A stretch of 40,800 bases of DNA. Origin: an uncultured Clostridia bacterium (GTDB taxonomy: Bacteria > Bacillota > Clostridia > Lachnospirales > CAG-274). Every line of letters starts with the position of its first letter. Position 1 is the first letter of the stretch. Below, one piece after another: positions 25,795-34,730 of this stretch. The stretch is taken from contig CANQDF010000020.1 of the NCBI GenBank assembly GCA_947591605.1, positions 1 through 40,800 of the forward strand, read 5' to 3'. Position numbers and translations under genes: made by a program. The notes below the pieces were generated by a model that searched no databases, was not told where the DNA came from, and saw only the letters and a program-made list of their open reading frames with translations.

Positions 25795-28223
25795 TAGCGT
25801 TTAATTTCCTCCATGACAAAGGCCTCTATTATATCGCCCTCTTTTACATCATTGTACTTGTTGAGGACAATACCGCACTCAAAGCCTGTTGCAACCTCAC
25901 GGACATCATCCTTGAAGCGCCTGAGGGTAGCCAGCTCACCCTCATAAACAACTATGCCGTCACGCACAAGGCGTACCTTTGAATTACGCTGTATTTTGCC
26001 GTCCTTTACATAAGCACCGCCTATGGTGCCTACGCCCGATGCCCTGAATATCTGCCTTACCTCGGCATGGCCTATGACCTTTTCCTCGTATATAGGATCG
26101 AGCATACCCTTCATTGCCGCCGTAATATCCTCTATTGCATTGTATATTACCCTGTAAAGCCTTATATCCACCTTCTGGTCATCGGCAACATTTTTTGCAG
26201 ACGACTCGGCTCTTACATTAAAGCCTATAATAATGGCGTTTGAAGCACTTGCAAGCATAACGTCCGACTCGGTAACGGCGCCTACGCCGCCGTGGATCGT
26301 CCTTATGCGCACCTCATCGTTGGAGAGCTTTTCAAGGCTTGCCCTGACTGCCTCCACAGAGCCCTGTACATCCGCCTTTATGACTATATTGAGCTCCTTT
26401 ATGCTGCCGCTTTGTATCTGGCTGAAGAGGTCGTCAAGGGATACCTTTTGAGGCGTATCCTTTATAAGCTCCTCCCTGCCCTTTGCTGCAACGGATTCCG
26501 CTACCTGTCTTGCATGACGCTCGTTCTGCGCAACATAAAACATATCGCCTGCCTTGGGCACCTCGTTAAGACCCAGTATCTCAACAGGCATTGAGGGGCC
26601 TGCCTTTTTGACCTTTTGTCCCTTGTCGTTCATCATTGCACGCACACGGCCGAAGGTAGCGCCCGCAACAACGGGGTCGCCAACCTTGAGCGTACCGTTC
26701 TGCACGAGCACGGTAGCAACAGCGCCTCTGCCCTTGTCGAGCTGCGCCTCTATTATGCTGCCCCTTGCCTTTTTATCCGGGTTGGCTTTAAGCTCCTTAA
26801 GCTCGGATACAAGTATTATCATTTCAAGCAGTCTGTCAATACCCTCCTTGGTCGAAGCCGATACGGGTACACATATCGTATCGCCGCCCCAGTCCTCGGA
26901 TATAAGACCGTACTCTACAAGCTCCTGCTTTACCCTCTCGGGATTGGCGCTTGGCTTATCTATCTTGTTTATGGCAACTATTATCTCAACGCCTGCTGCC
27001 TTGGCATGGTTTATCGCCTCTATGGTCTGAGGCATAACACCGTCGTCCGCAGCAACCACAAGCACCGCTATATCGGTTACCTGAGCACCTCTCATACGCA
27101 TAGCGGTAAATGCCTCGTGACCCGGCGTATCCAGAAAGGTTATAGGCTTGCCGTCGATAGACACGGTATATGCGCCTATATGCTGTGTTATTCCTCCTGC
27201 CTCTCTCGAGGTAACGCTGGAATGTCTTATTGCATCAAGCAGAGATGTTTTGCCGTGGTCTACATGACCCATTACCACGACAACAGGAGGCCTTTCACGG
27301 AGGTTCTCCTCGCTGTCCTCCTCCTCACGGAACTCCTCCTCAAGCAGATCTATCTCCTCTGCCCTTTCTGCTATCACATCAAGCTCGTCGCAGATGGATT
27401 CCGCAAGCTCAAACTCTATCTCCTGATTGATGCTTGCCATAACGTTTTTCTTGAAAAGGCGGCCTACAATATCGGCAGGCGCTCTGCCGAGCTTATCGGC
27501 AAGATCCTTTACGGTTATGGTATCGCCTATCTGCACTATCATTATATCGTCCTCGGACTGTGCAATTACCTCCTGAACGGGCATCTCCTCTTTTTTCAGC
27601 CTTGCTTTTTTGTTTTTCTTATTTTTTTTCTGTCCTGCGGCAGGATTAAGGTTTGGCTTTGGCTTTGTAAAATTGCTGCCCTTTTCCTGCTTTTCAACAG
27701 GCTTCATTTTGTTAATGCCTCTGTCGGGTCTTCTCCTTAGTGGATTCCTCTCGCCGCCTGCTTCGGCAGATAACCTGTCCCTGTTTCTTTCGCCTCTCGG
27801 AGGTCTTGCCGTATTAGTATTGCCCGCAGGCCTGTTATTATGCCTTGCAGGTCTTTCGGCTTTATCCGTCCTTTGAGGTCTGTCGCCTCTTTCCTGTCTT
27901 AACGGCCTTGCAGACTTATCCTGTACGGCAGGCTGCTTTTTTTCAGCCGCAGCAGGGGTCTTCTGCACAGCACGGCGCTTTGGTTTTTCCGCCTTTTCCG
28001 GCTTTTCCGGCTTTTCCGTTTTTTCGGCTCTTACCTCGGGCTTTTTATCCGCACTCTTGTCGGATGGACCTGTATAAAGCTTAATAAGCCTGTCAGCCGT
28101 TTCGTCATCGATACTGCTGGAGTGAGATTTGACCTCAACACCCATATCCTTAAGCTTGCCGATGAGCTCCTTATTACCCACATTTAATATTTTAGCAATT
28201 TCATATACTCTCTTCTTCGACAA
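25794..28223 (-). CDS. infB: Translation initiation factor IF-2
   Basis: Brings fMet-tRNA to the 30S subunit and hydrolyses GTP on 50S joining. About 809 residues. The N-terminal IF2_N domain is [20 protein letters not shown] low-complexity Lys/Pro/Glu- and Arg/Gly-rich linker covers about 60-210. A second IF2_N domain precedes the G domain, with G1 [15 protein letters not shown]3 DTPGHEAF and G4 NKID, then the C1/C2 domains. The start is TTG at 28223, set by a near-perfect GGAGGTGAT eight bases upstream; the open frame extends further upstream but has no start signal. Confidence 0.96.
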   Translation of the reverse strand: MSKKRVYEIAKILNVGNKELIGKLKDMGVEVKSHSSSIDDETADRLIKLYTGPSDKSADKKPEVRAEKTEKPEKPEKAEKPKRRAVQKTPAAAEKKQPAVQDKSARPLRQERGDRPQRTDKAERPARHNNRPAGNTNTARPPRGERNRDRLSAEAGGERNPLRRRPDRGINKMKPVEKQEKGSNFTKPKPNLNPAAGQKKNKKNKKARLKKEEMPVQEVIAQSEDDIMIVQIGDTITVKDLADKLGRAPADIVGRLFKKNVMASINQEIEFELAESICDELDVIAERAEEIDLLEEEFREEEDSEENLRERPPVVVVMGHVDHGKTSLLDAIRHSSVTSREAGGITQHIGAYTVSIDGKPITFLDTPGHEAFTAMRMRGAQVTDIAVLVVAADDGVMPQTIEAINHAKAAGVEIIVAINKIDKPSANPERVKQELVEYGLISEDWGGDTICVPVSASTKEGIDRLLEMIILVSELKELKANPDKKARGSIIEAQLDKGRGAVATVLVQNGTLKVGDPVVAGATFGRVRAMMNDKGQKVKKAGPSMPVEILGLNEVPKAGDMFYVAQNERHARQVAESVAAKGREELIKDTPQKVSLDDLFSQIQSGSIKELNIVIKADVQGSVEAVRASLEKLSNDEVRIRTIHGGVGAVTESDVMLASASNAIIIGFNVRAESSAKNVADDQKVDIRLYRVIYNAIEDITAAMKGMLDPIYEEKVIGHAEVRQIFRASGVGTIGGAYVKDGKIQRNSKVRLVRDGIVVYEGELATLRRFKDDVREVATGFECGIVLNKYNDVKEGDIIEAFVMEEIKR
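27983..28024. repeat. 9-bp tandem repeat inside infB
   Basis: A CTTTTCCGG-like unit is repeated about four times and encodes the [12 protein letters not shown] stretch of the IF-2 linker. It is prone to slippage and in frame, so changes in copy number would leave IF-2 intact. Confidence 0.7.
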
Positions 28224-28291
28224 ATAAATCACCTCCGTTAGTACCAAGTCAATACGGCTGCACAAAAGGTGCCTGCCCTGCGTTTTGCCTC

Positions 28292-28600
28292 CTACATATC
28301 AACAAGCGCCGCCTTTACATTTTGGGCAAATGACCTGTCGGTAAGCGCAAATACCGCTCTGTTATACAAACCCGCCGCATTGCTCAGTTCCTCTCTTGAG
28401 CTTGTTACAATACATTCAATACCGTTATTTTCGGCTCGTGCCGTTATCCTTTTTTTTGTGTTGTCCGAGGCGTCACAGGCTATAATGACCAAACTGCATT
28501 TTTTGCCCTTTAACGCCGCCGACACCGTATCCTCGCCGCTGATAAGCTTACCTGCACGCCTTGCAAGCGAAAGCATTGACGCCGCTCTCCTACCTATCAA
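28292..28600 (-). CDS. ylxQ: L7Ae-family RNA-binding protein YlxQ
   Basis: A 102-residue protein of the L7Ae/L30e fold that binds kink-turn [24 protein letters not shown] and [16 protein letters not shown] are diagnostic. The start TTG overlaps the ylxR stop by 4 bases (TTGA); an ATG at codon 9 is an alternative. It lies between ylxR and infB, where this gene is found in many Firmicutes. Confidence 0.9.
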   Translation of the reverse strand: MIGRRAASMLSLARRAGKLISGEDTVSAALKGKKCSLVIIACDASDNTKKRITARAENNGIECIVTSSREELSNAAGLYNRAVFALTDRSFAQNVKAALVDM

Positions 28601-28863
28601 TCCGCAGCCATCTCCTTTTTAAGCTCCTCATAAACACTCTGAGGCACCTTTTCCTTAAAGGAGCGCTCCAGACCCTTGGACTTGTGCGCCTTTTCCAAAC
28701 ACTCCGCATTTGGGCATATATAAGCCCCTCTGCCCTGCATTTTGCCGCTGCGATCAAGCCTGAAAACACCGTCGTCACTTTTTACTATGCGTATAAGCTC
28801 CTTTTTTGGCTTCATCTCCTGGCAGCCGGTACACTTTCTGAGCGGCACCTTTTTCCGTATCAC
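28597..28863 (-). CDS. ylxR: YlxR family RNA-binding protein (RnpM-like)
   Basis: An 88-residue basic protein. The two-Cys element RKCTGCQEMKPKKELIRIVK and GRGAYICPNAECLEKA identify the YlxR family (Pfam DUF448). A Bacillus member has been linked to RNase P modulation. The start is GTG with GGGAGG eleven bases upstream. It sits 24 bases after nusA in the conserved nusA-ylxR-ylxQ-infB order. Confidence 0.93.
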   Translation of the reverse strand: MIRKKVPLRKCTGCQEMKPKKELIRIVKSDDGVFRLDRSGKMQGRGAYICPNAECLEKAHKSKGLERSFKEKVPQSVYEELKKEMAAD

Positions 28864-28887
28864 TTATGTCACGACCTCCCCGAAAAC

Positions 28888-29985
28888 TTATTCCTCGTCT
28901 TCAACAATCTCATCTTCGGCGTCCATTTCCACAAAGCCGGTAAGCCTTGCCTGTGATTCGCTCTTAATATCTATCTTCCAGCCCGTAAGCCTTGCCGCAA
29001 GCCTTACGTTTTGTCCCTCTTTGCCTATGGCAAGCGAAAGCTGATTATCGGGCACAACTACCTTTGCCGAGCGTTCCTCCTCGGTTTCGTTTACTTCAAC
29101 GGCAATTACCCTTGCGGGATTAAGCGCCGAGGCAATAAACTTTGTGGGATCCTCGTCCCAAGGTACTATATCTATCTTTTCTCCCTTAAGCTCGTTTACT
29201 ATAACATTTACCCTTACACCGTTAGGCCCCACACAGGCGCCTACGGGGTCAACATTGGGGTTTTGGGAGTAAACAGCCATTTTTGTCCTTGAGCCTGCCT
29301 CTCTTGCAATGCTCTTTATCTCCACGGTACCGTCGGATACCTCCGGGACTTCAAGCTCAAAAAGCCTTTTCACAAGGCCGTTGTGCGTCCTTGAAACATT
29401 TACTATGGGTCCCTTTGGGGTAAGCTTTACCTCATATATAAATACCTTTATCCTGTCATTAAAGTTGTATTCCTCACCGGGTATCTGCTCCTGCATAGGC
29501 AGCATAGCGTCCATCCTGCCAAGGGAAACGATAATGTTTCTTTTGTCGCTTCTCTGCACTATTGCGGTATCTATGTCCTTATCCTTTTTAAGGTATTCGT
29601 TGTAGAGCTTTTCCCTCTCGGCCTCACGGAACTTTTGCACAACGACCTGCTTTGCCGTCTGTGCGGAGATGCGTCCGAAGTCCTTTGGCGTTATCTCATA
29701 CTCGACTATATCGCCGTATTCATAGCTTGGGTTTATCTCCCTTGCCTCCTCCAGCGATACCTCAAGGAAGGCATCGTATACCTCCTCGGTTACCTCCTTT
29801 TGGGCAAACACCTTTATATCTCCCGTTTCCTTATTGATGTCCACCCTTATGTTCTGCGAGGTACCGTAATTCTTTTTGCAGGCGGTTTCCAGCGAGGTCT
29901 TTATAGCCTCAAAGATAACCTCCTTGTCAATTCCCTTTTCCTTTTCGATCAGATTTAAAGCTTCGATAAGCTCATGGCTATCCAT
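28888..29985 (-). CDS. nusA: Transcription termination/antitermination factor NusA
   Basis: Binds RNA polymerase and modulates pausing, termination and antitermination. It has the N-terminal polymerase-binding domain (about 1-130), an S1 domain, then two KH domains including VGACVGPNGVRVNVIVNELK and LSLAIGKEGQNVRLAARLTG. It ends in an acidic tail without the C-terminal acidic repeats of E. coli NusA, normal for Firmicutes (365 residues). AGGAGG precedes the ATG. It is the second gene of the operon. Confidence 0.97.
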   Translation of the reverse strand: MDSHELIEALNLIEKEKGIDKEVIFEAIKTSLETACKKNYGTSQNIRVDINKETGDIKVFAQKEVTEEVYDAFLEVSLEEAREINPSYEYGDIVEYEITPKDFGRISAQTAKQVVVQKFREAEREKLYNEYLKKDKDIDTAIVQRSDKRNIIVSLGRMDAMLPMQEQIPGEEYNFNDRIKVFIYEVKLTPKGPIVNVSRTHNGLVKRLFELEVPEVSDGTVEIKSIAREAGSRTKMAVYSQNPNVDPVGACVGPNGVRVNVIVNELKGEKIDIVPWDEDPTKFIASALNPARVIAVEVNETEEERSAKVVVPDNQLSLAIGKEGQNVRLAARLTGWKIDIKSESQARLTGFVEMDAEDEIVEDEE

Positions 29986-30044
29986 TTTGCCCTTTTCCTC
30001 CTTAAAATTATCTTAAACGATATACCAAAGCCTTAACGGCATAT

Positions 30045-30506
30045 CTAAAACTCTACAGCAAGCCTTACCGAGGCTACCTCCCTGCGGGGGAACGACAGCC
30101 TTTCTCCGGAGAGGTCAATTATCACCACATTATCGTCCTCCAGCCCCTCGAGAGTGCCGCTGAACTCCTTGATTCCGTCAACTGCCTTAAAAAGCTTGAC
30201 ATCTACCGTCCTGCCTCTGTACTTGACATATTCGTGATCCCTTTTGAGGATACGGTCGATACCGGGAGAGCTGACCTCCAATATATAAGGCTCCTCGGTA
30301 ATATCGTCGTCAAGCCTTTCGTCCAGATAGCGGCTTACAAGCTCACAATCGTCTATTGTAATGCCGCCCTCCTTGTCTATATACAGCCTCAGATACCTGT
30401 GCGGCCCCTCCTTGACAAACTCTGCGTCAACAAATTCAAAGCCGTTTTCCTCCAGAACGGGCATGGCAAGCTCCTCCGTGAGCCTTACTATGTCCTTTGC
30501 CTGCAT
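30045..30506 (-). CDS. rimP: Ribosome maturation factor RimP
   Basis: A 153-residue factor for 30S assembly. GFEFVDAEFVKEGPHRYLRL, DKEGGITIDDCELVSR and ILEVSSPGIDRILKRDHEY are family motifs. ATG at 30506 is chosen: AGGAGGT lies just upstream and MQAKDIVRL fits. The open frame continues 31 codons upstream into the untranslated leader, which has no ribosome binding site. First gene of the operon. Confidence 0.96.
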   Translation of the reverse strand: MQAKDIVRLTEELAMPVLEENGFEFVDAEFVKEGPHRYLRLYIDKEGGITIDDCELVSRYLDERLDDDITEEPYILEVSSPGIDRILKRDHEYVKYRGRTVDVKLFKAVDGIKEFSGTLEGLEDDNVVIIDLSGERLSFPRREVASVRLAVEF

Positions 30507-30742
30507 CAATCCTACCTCCTTATAAAGACAAATAAAATAGGGTCTGCAAAAAAAGCAAGCCCCTCTTACGTCCTCGTAAAGCTTTAAAAACCCGCACACG
30601 GCAGGGACAGACCGTACAAAAAACGTTTACCGTGCGTTTTTGTGCCGATCCGGGGGCTGTTTTCTCAAATCAAAGCAAAAATTTTGATTTAAGATAAAAC
30701 AAGAGTGGGCATAACCCACTCTTAATTTAAACAACAGTCACT
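30507..30742 (-). promoter_or_regulatory. Structured 5' leader of the rimP-nusA-infB operon
   Basis: About 235 bases between the predicted start and rimP. In order on the minus strand: a 9-bp hairpin AAGAGTGGG/CCCACTCTT (30701-30723) with a T-rich tail; an 8-bp hairpin AAATCAAA/TTTGATTT (30667-30690); a long-range pairing AGCCCC (30653-30658) with GGGGCT; a 5-bp tetraloop hairpin (30566-30579); and GGGGCTTGC followed by seven T residues (30548-30563), 42 bases before the start codon. No known riboswitch core was recognised. Confidence 0.55.
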
Positions 30743-30748
30743 GTGTGT

Positions 30749-30777
30749 ATTATAACACCAAACAACTTCCATTGCAA
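30749..30777 (-). promoter_or_regulatory. Sigma-A promoter of the rimP-to-ribF operon
   Basis: TTGCAA, 17 bases, TATAAT with an extended -10 (TGTTATAAT) on the minus strand. It matches the ABC operon promoter at 9569-9597 in both hexamers and spacing. Confidence 0.85.
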
Positions 30778-30861
30778 GCATTTTTACACAGTTTTGCAAA
30801 ATTTATTCACTGTTTATTCATTATTTTGGTTTTTGGGCTGTTCTTTTTTGCCGACATATGC

Positions 30862-30867
30862 TATAAT
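30862..30867 (+). promoter_or_regulatory. Extended -10 promoter of the prepilin peptidase gene
   Basis: TGCTATAAT, about 50 bases before the start codon, divergent from the rimP promoter. The -35 region is poor. Confidence 0.6.
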
Positions 30868-30918
30868 TTATTTATATGGCAAACTCTGCCCCTCAATAAT
30901 TGTCATAAGGAGGACAAA

Positions 30919-31731
30919 ATGAACACTTACACTATATTCTACAGTATTATTGCAGCCTTATACGGGCTTTTTATAGGCAGCTTTTTAAACGTATGTATAT
31001 ACCGCATCCCTCTTAACGAAACACTTGTTACAATACCGTCGCACTGCACCGCCTGCAGCCATAAGCTGGCATGGTACGACCTTTTCCCTCTGTTCAGCTA
31101 TTTGTTTTTAAGGGGCAGATGCCGCTACTGCGGCGAGCATATATCCGTACAATACCCCATAGTTGAAGCTCTTAACTCGGTTGTATGGGGCATTACCTTT
31201 TACATGGTGCTCTACCGCTTTAACTTTGCCTTAAATATGCAAAGCGTGCTTACGGGCGTTGCATACTGCTTTTTCTTTTCGGCGCTTATAGTGCTCAGCG
31301 GCATAGATATTTTTCATCAGATAGTGCCCGACAGGGTAAACATTTTTATATTTGCGGTAGGCATAGTTGTACTTATACTGGATTACAAAAACTTTGCGTC
31401 ACACCTCATCGGTTTTTTTGCCGTAAGCGTGCCGCTGCTAATACTTATGCTGTTTAATGCCATGGGCGGCGGAGATGTAAAGCTCTATGCCGCTGCGGGC
31501 TTTCTGCTCGGGTGGAAGGCCGCACTTATCTCCCTTATAATTGCATGCCTTGCAGGCACAATAGTCGGCATACCCGTACTTATAAAGGGAAAAAAGCAGG
31601 GCATAAAACACCCTCACATACCCTTTGTGCCTTCAATATCAATAGGTATGTTTATTGCCGCATTCTGGAGCAGCAGCATTATAAACTGGTATATAGCTAC
31701 GTTTTTGCCCGGGCTTGCACAAGCAGCCTGA
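30919..31731 (+). CDS. Prepilin peptidase / N-methyltransferase (PilD/ComC family, A24)
   Basis: A polytopic membrane aspartic protease of 270 residues that cleaves type IV prepilin-like leaders and methylates the new N terminus. The N-terminal domain (GLFIGSFLNVCIYRIP) and two CxxC pairs (C43/C46 and C68/C71) form the zinc-binding cytoplasmic part. The catalytic aspartates are D130 (SGIDIFHQIVPD) and D186 (MGGGDVKLYAA). The start is ATG with AAGGAGG upstream; the open frame begins earlier but lacks a start signal. No pilin, pilus ATPase or competence gene is nearby, so its substrates are encoded elsewhere. Confidence 0.93.
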   Translation: MNTYTIFYSIIAALYGLFIGSFLNVCIYRIPLNETLVTIPSHCTACSHKLAWYDLFPLFSYLFLRGRCRYCGEHISVQYPIVEALNSVVWGITFYMVLYRFNFALNMQSVLTGVAYCFFFSALIVLSGIDIFHQIVPDRVNIFIFAVGIVVLILDYKNFASHLIGFFAVSVPLLILMLFNAMGGGDVKLYAAAGFLLGWKAALISLIIACLAGTIVGIPVLIKGKKQGIKHPHIPFVPSISIGMFIAAFWSSSIINWYIATFLPGLAQAA

Positions 31732-31758
31732 TCCGTCCAAAAAGCTGTGTAACGGCTA

Positions 31759-31787
31759 TTGACAAAAGGGCAATAAATTGATACAAT
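31759..31787 (+). promoter_or_regulatory. Strong sigma-A promoter of the rubrerythrin gene
   Basis: TTGACA, 17 bases, TACAAT: a consensus -35 and near-consensus -10. Transcription would begin about 31794. Confidence 0.85.
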
Positions 31788-31798
31788 CAATATGTAAA

Positions 31799-31813
31799 CG
31801 ATAATCATTATCA
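31799..31813 (+). promoter_or_regulatory. Fur-family box overlapping the rubrerythrin transcription start
   Basis: CGATAATCATTATCA contains the perfect palindrome GATAAT-C-ATTATC and fits the 7-1-7 Fur consensus TGATAATNATTATCA at 14 of 15 positions. Position 2 and its partner are G and C rather than the T and A preferred by PerR, which favours Fur. It lies at about +5 to +20, where binding would block transcription. Confidence 0.7.
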
Positions 31814-31878
31814 ATTAACACTTATATGCAATAAACCCGTAAGGGTTTAAAATATTAATCAACAGGAGGAATTTTATT

Positions 31879-32421
31879 ATGAAAAAATTTGTATGTCCCG
31901 TATGCGGTTATGTTCACACAGGCGATTGCCCTCCCGATGTATGTCCCGTTTGCAAGGCTCCCGGCTCAAAGTTTATTGAGCAGTCGGGCGAGCTTGTTTT
32001 TGCCGACGAACATCGTATAGGCGTAGCACAGGGTGTTTCCGAGGATATTATTGCAGACCTCAGAGCAAACTTCACAGGCGAATGCACAGAGGTAGGTATG
32101 TACCTTGCAATGAGCCGTCAGGCTGACCGTGAAGGCTATCCCGAGGTTGCGGAGGCTTACAAGCGCATCGCTTTTGAGGAGGCTGAGCATGCTGCAAAGT
32201 TTGCCGAGCTTTTAGGCGAGGTCGTTACAGACTCCACCAAGAAGAACCTTGAGCTGAGAGTAGAGGCAGAGCACGGCGCTACCGCAGGCAAGCTTGACCT
32301 TGCAAAGAGAGCTAAGGCTGCAAACCTTGACGCTATACATGACACTGTACATGAAATGTGCAAGGATGAGGCAAGACACGGCAAGGCATTCAAAGGTCTT
32401 TTGGACAGATACTTTGGCTGA
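31879..32421 (+). CDS. Reverse rubrerythrin (N-terminal rubredoxin domain)
   Basis: A 180-residue non-haem iron peroxidase that protects anaerobes by reducing hydrogen peroxide. The rubredoxin domain is first (C6-x2-C9 and C22-x2-C25), then a ferritin-like four-helix bundle with diiron ligands in [33 protein letters not shown] and [16 protein letters not shown]. The domain order is reversed relative to classical rubrerythrin. AGGAGG precedes the ATG. Codon use (GCT, GAG, AAG) is that of a highly expressed gene. A strong promoter and Fur-type box lie upstream, and a terminator follows. Confidence 0.94.
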   Translation: MKKFVCPVCGYVHTGDCPPDVCPVCKAPGSKFIEQSGELVFADEHRIGVAQGVSEDIIADLRANFTGECTEVGMYLAMSRQADREGYPEVAEAYKRIAFEEAEHAAKFAELLGEVVTDSTKKNLELRVEAEHGATAGKLDLAKRAKAANLDAIHDTVHEMCKDEARHGKAFKGLLDRYFG

Positions 32422-32442
32422 AAATAATTAACATAATAACAT

Positions 32443-32475
32443 AAAAAAGAGCGTTCCCTCGGAATGCTCTTTTTG
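32443..32475. terminator. Bidirectional terminator between rubrerythrin and the ABC-2 operon
   Basis: AAAAAGAGCGTTCC-ctc-GGAATGCTCTTTTT, with one G-T pair, A-rich on one side and T-rich on the other. It can therefore stop the plus-strand rubrerythrin transcript and the converging permease transcript. Confidence 0.85.
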
Positions 32476-32485
32476 TTTTAACGGT

Positions 32486-33538
32486 TTATTGCCTAATATT
32501 ATGCAGCAATATATTTGCCGCCGTGACCGCCGCCGCTGCCGCCCCCAGCTTATAAAGCGGCATAAGCAGATACCCCGGAGCAAAAATATATGACGCTGTG
32601 CCAAGCGCAGGCACAAATACCGATACATCAAAAAATATAGGACAAAACAGCATACTGCCTATCACAAGCACAGGCAGCAGACCGCATACGACCGCAGAAT
32701 GTCTGCCTGCCAGCTTTTTTATAATGCCGCAAAGGCTCATTATCATGACCGCATACAGGCATATACCCGCAACAGCCGATATATCCGCCATACCCGCAGC
32801 GGCAAGCGCCGCACAGGAGCAAAGGCTAAGTATAAGCACCGAGGCTGCAACATTTGCCGCACCGAACGGCAGGGATCTCTTTTCATCCTCTATCCATCCG
32901 TTTATGCCCAATATGCCGCCAAGCATTATATAGATACCAAGAAGCCCTGTAAATATATTATCTTCGGCATCGGTTTCATTTGACGGCAAAACAGCGCCGT
33001 CCGAGTCAATATAGCTGTATTCTATACCTATTGCCCTGCCTTCTCCAAGATAGCCGTTATAATATTCCAGCATAGCCTGTCTGTCGTATTCAATACCGTT
33101 TTCGGACATATAATCAAATGCCAGCTCCGGAGCATACAGCCTCGCAAGCACCGAAAAAAGCGCCTCCGACGCCGTTTCACTCAGAACGGAGGAGGGTGAT
33201 GTAAGGCAGGTGACCGACCTATGCCTGTTTTCCCTGACCGCATCGTATATATCCTCGGGGATTATAAAGCCGCAGTTAAGGGTTTCGTTTTCAACATCAC
33301 GGGTAAGCTCGTATTCATTGTCATAGGGGATAAAGCTGACCGTACCCTCGTAGGAGGGCAGCGCATCGGACAGCTCGGCATTATCGCAGTAAAAGCCTGC
33401 CGCAAGCGTACCCCTGTCCGCCGTATACAGCCTGTCCGCAAAGGGAAGAAGGAGCGGTATAATTATCGCTGCCGCTGCAAATGACGGGCTTTTAAGACAT
33501 CGCTTGATATATATAAGCAAAATTTTTATATATCTCAT
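32486..33538 (-). CDS. ABC-2 type permease, second subunit
   Basis: An export permease of about 350 residues. One N-terminal helix (PSFAAAAIIIPLLLPF) is followed by a large extracytoplasmic region (about residues 30-190) and then about six C-terminal helices. This is the ABC-2/YhgE-like layout shared with the neighbouring permease. ATG at 33538 gives MRYIKILLIYIKRCLK, similar to the partner start MFYIKLLILKIKKML, and overlaps the partner stop by 4 bases (ATGA). An upstream open frame is only read-in. Last gene of the operon; substrate unknown. Confidence 0.82.
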   Translation of the reverse strand: MRYIKILLIYIKRCLKSPSFAAAAIIIPLLLPFADRLYTADRGTLAAGFYCDNAELSDALPSYEGTVSFIPYDNEYELTRDVENETLNCGFIIPEDIYDAVRENRHRSVTCLTSPSSVLSETASEALFSVLARLYAPELAFDYMSENGIEYDRQAMLEYYNGYLGEGRAIGIEYSYIDSDGAVLPSNETDAEDNIFTGLLGIYIMLGGILGINGWIEDEKRSLPFGAANVAASVLILSLCSCAALAAAGMADISAVAGICLYAVMIMSLCGIIKKLAGRHSAVVCGLLPVLVIGSMLFCPIFFDVSVFVPALGTASYIFAPGYLLMPLYKLGAAAAAVTAANILLHNIRQ

Positions 33539-34722
33539 ACCTCGCACGCCTCCCTTGTACTCTGCACAACAAAGACCGCCGAATATATTACCGCAAGCAT
33601 AACAAGCCATACAGGCATAGATCCAAAGACAAAACCGTCCCTTACAAAGTTTGAGAGAGCGTCAAAAACAACATAAACTATGCTGTACGGCGTATAACGG
33701 GCTATCGCCTCCGGCAAAAATGCGGCAGGCAGAACAGCGCCTCCGACAAAAGCCGATACCAGGGTAAGCACAAAAAGCACCATAGCTCCCGACCACGGCG
33801 AAAACACCGTATAAATACCGCTCACCAGCGCCGAAAGCAAGAAAACGGCAATAAAAAGAGCCAAAAAGTCCGCTCTTATGTCAATGCCCGCCGCATATAA
33901 CGCCGCTGCCAAAGCCGCAGAAAGCAAAAGATAAAAAACAAGCACCGCCGCATTGTCTGCGGCAAAAAGCGCAAAACGGCCTATGCCCCTACGCCTTGCA
34001 GACGCATATAGAGCCTTGTTTTCCGTACCCGTAACAAAGGCAAGACACATACCGCAAAGAAGCATAAAAACGACAATTGCCATAACGGCATAGTATTCCG
34101 TTATGCTCAGATCCCCCGCTGCGGAAACGCTTTTATATGCAAAAAGCTTTTCCCTTGGGAGAAATATTTCCATATACATCATATTAAAATCATCGTTTTT
34201 TTCCTCCAAAGCCTTATAGTCCTTGCCCTCCGAGGCGTAAAACGACGCCTGTACGGCCGACTGTACATCGGCAAGCATGGATATGCCGTTATCCGCAAGG
34301 CTGCGGAAAACCTCCGCATACAGCTCACTGTCCTTTGGCATTATTATCCTTGCAGGCGTATTTACACCGTGGACTATATCCTGTATAAAGCGCCCCGGCA
34401 GTATTACGGCTGCATTAAGCTCCCCTGCCTTAAGCATTTCAAGAGCCGTATTTTCATCGGCAACATTCTCAAAGGTGCATATGGATCTTACACTGTCTAT
34501 GTTTTTGACCATACCCAGCGCAATACCGATATATTTGTCGTCCTCGGGATATACCACGCCCACACGCTGCTTTACAACGGTCTGCTCCCCGTATATCAGC
34601 TTGCCTCCCGCATAGGCAAAAACTCCCGCAATAAGGCAAAGAGCCAAGGCCCCTGCCAGTATACCAGGCAAAGACCTCAGCATCTTTTTTATCTTTAGTA
34701 TCAAAAGTTTAATGTAAAACAT
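33535..34722 (-). CDS. ABC-2 type permease, first subunit
   Basis: A 395-residue membrane protein: a basic N-terminal amphipathic stretch, helix 1 (about 20-40), an extracytoplasmic domain (about 45-205) and about six C-terminal helices including YYAVMAIVVFMLLCGMCLAFV. This is the usual form of the type 2 ABC exporter/YhgE family. No clear Shine-Dalgarno is seen; the start is 9 bases from the upstream stop, so translation may depend on coupling. It pairs with 32486-33538 as a heterodimer, energised by the ATPase at 36375. Confidence 0.83.
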   Translation of the reverse strand: MFYIKLLILKIKKMLRSLPGILAGALALCLIAGVFAYAGGKLIYGEQTVVKQRVGVVYPEDDKYIGIALGMVKNIDSVRSICTFENVADENTALEMLKAGELNAAVILPGRFIQDIVHGVNTPARIIMPKDSELYAEVFRSLADNGISMLADVQSAVQASFYASEGKDYKALEEKNDDFNMMYMEIFLPREKLFAYKSVSAAGDLSITEYYAVMAIVVFMLLCGMCLAFVTGTENKALYASARRRGIGRFALFAADNAAVLVFYLLLSAALAAALYAAGIDIRADFLALFIAVFLLSALVSGIYTVFSPWSGAMVLFVLTLVSAFVGGAVLPAAFLPEAIARYTPYSIVYVVFDALSNFVRDGFVFGSMPVWLVMLAVIYSAVFVVQSTREACEV

Positions 34723-34730
34723 AATTTTTA

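Noticed and set aside
30507..30599. 31-codon N-terminal extension of rimP
   Set aside because: It lies in the untranslated leader without a ribosome binding site, while the ATG at 30506 has a strong one and matches family N termini.
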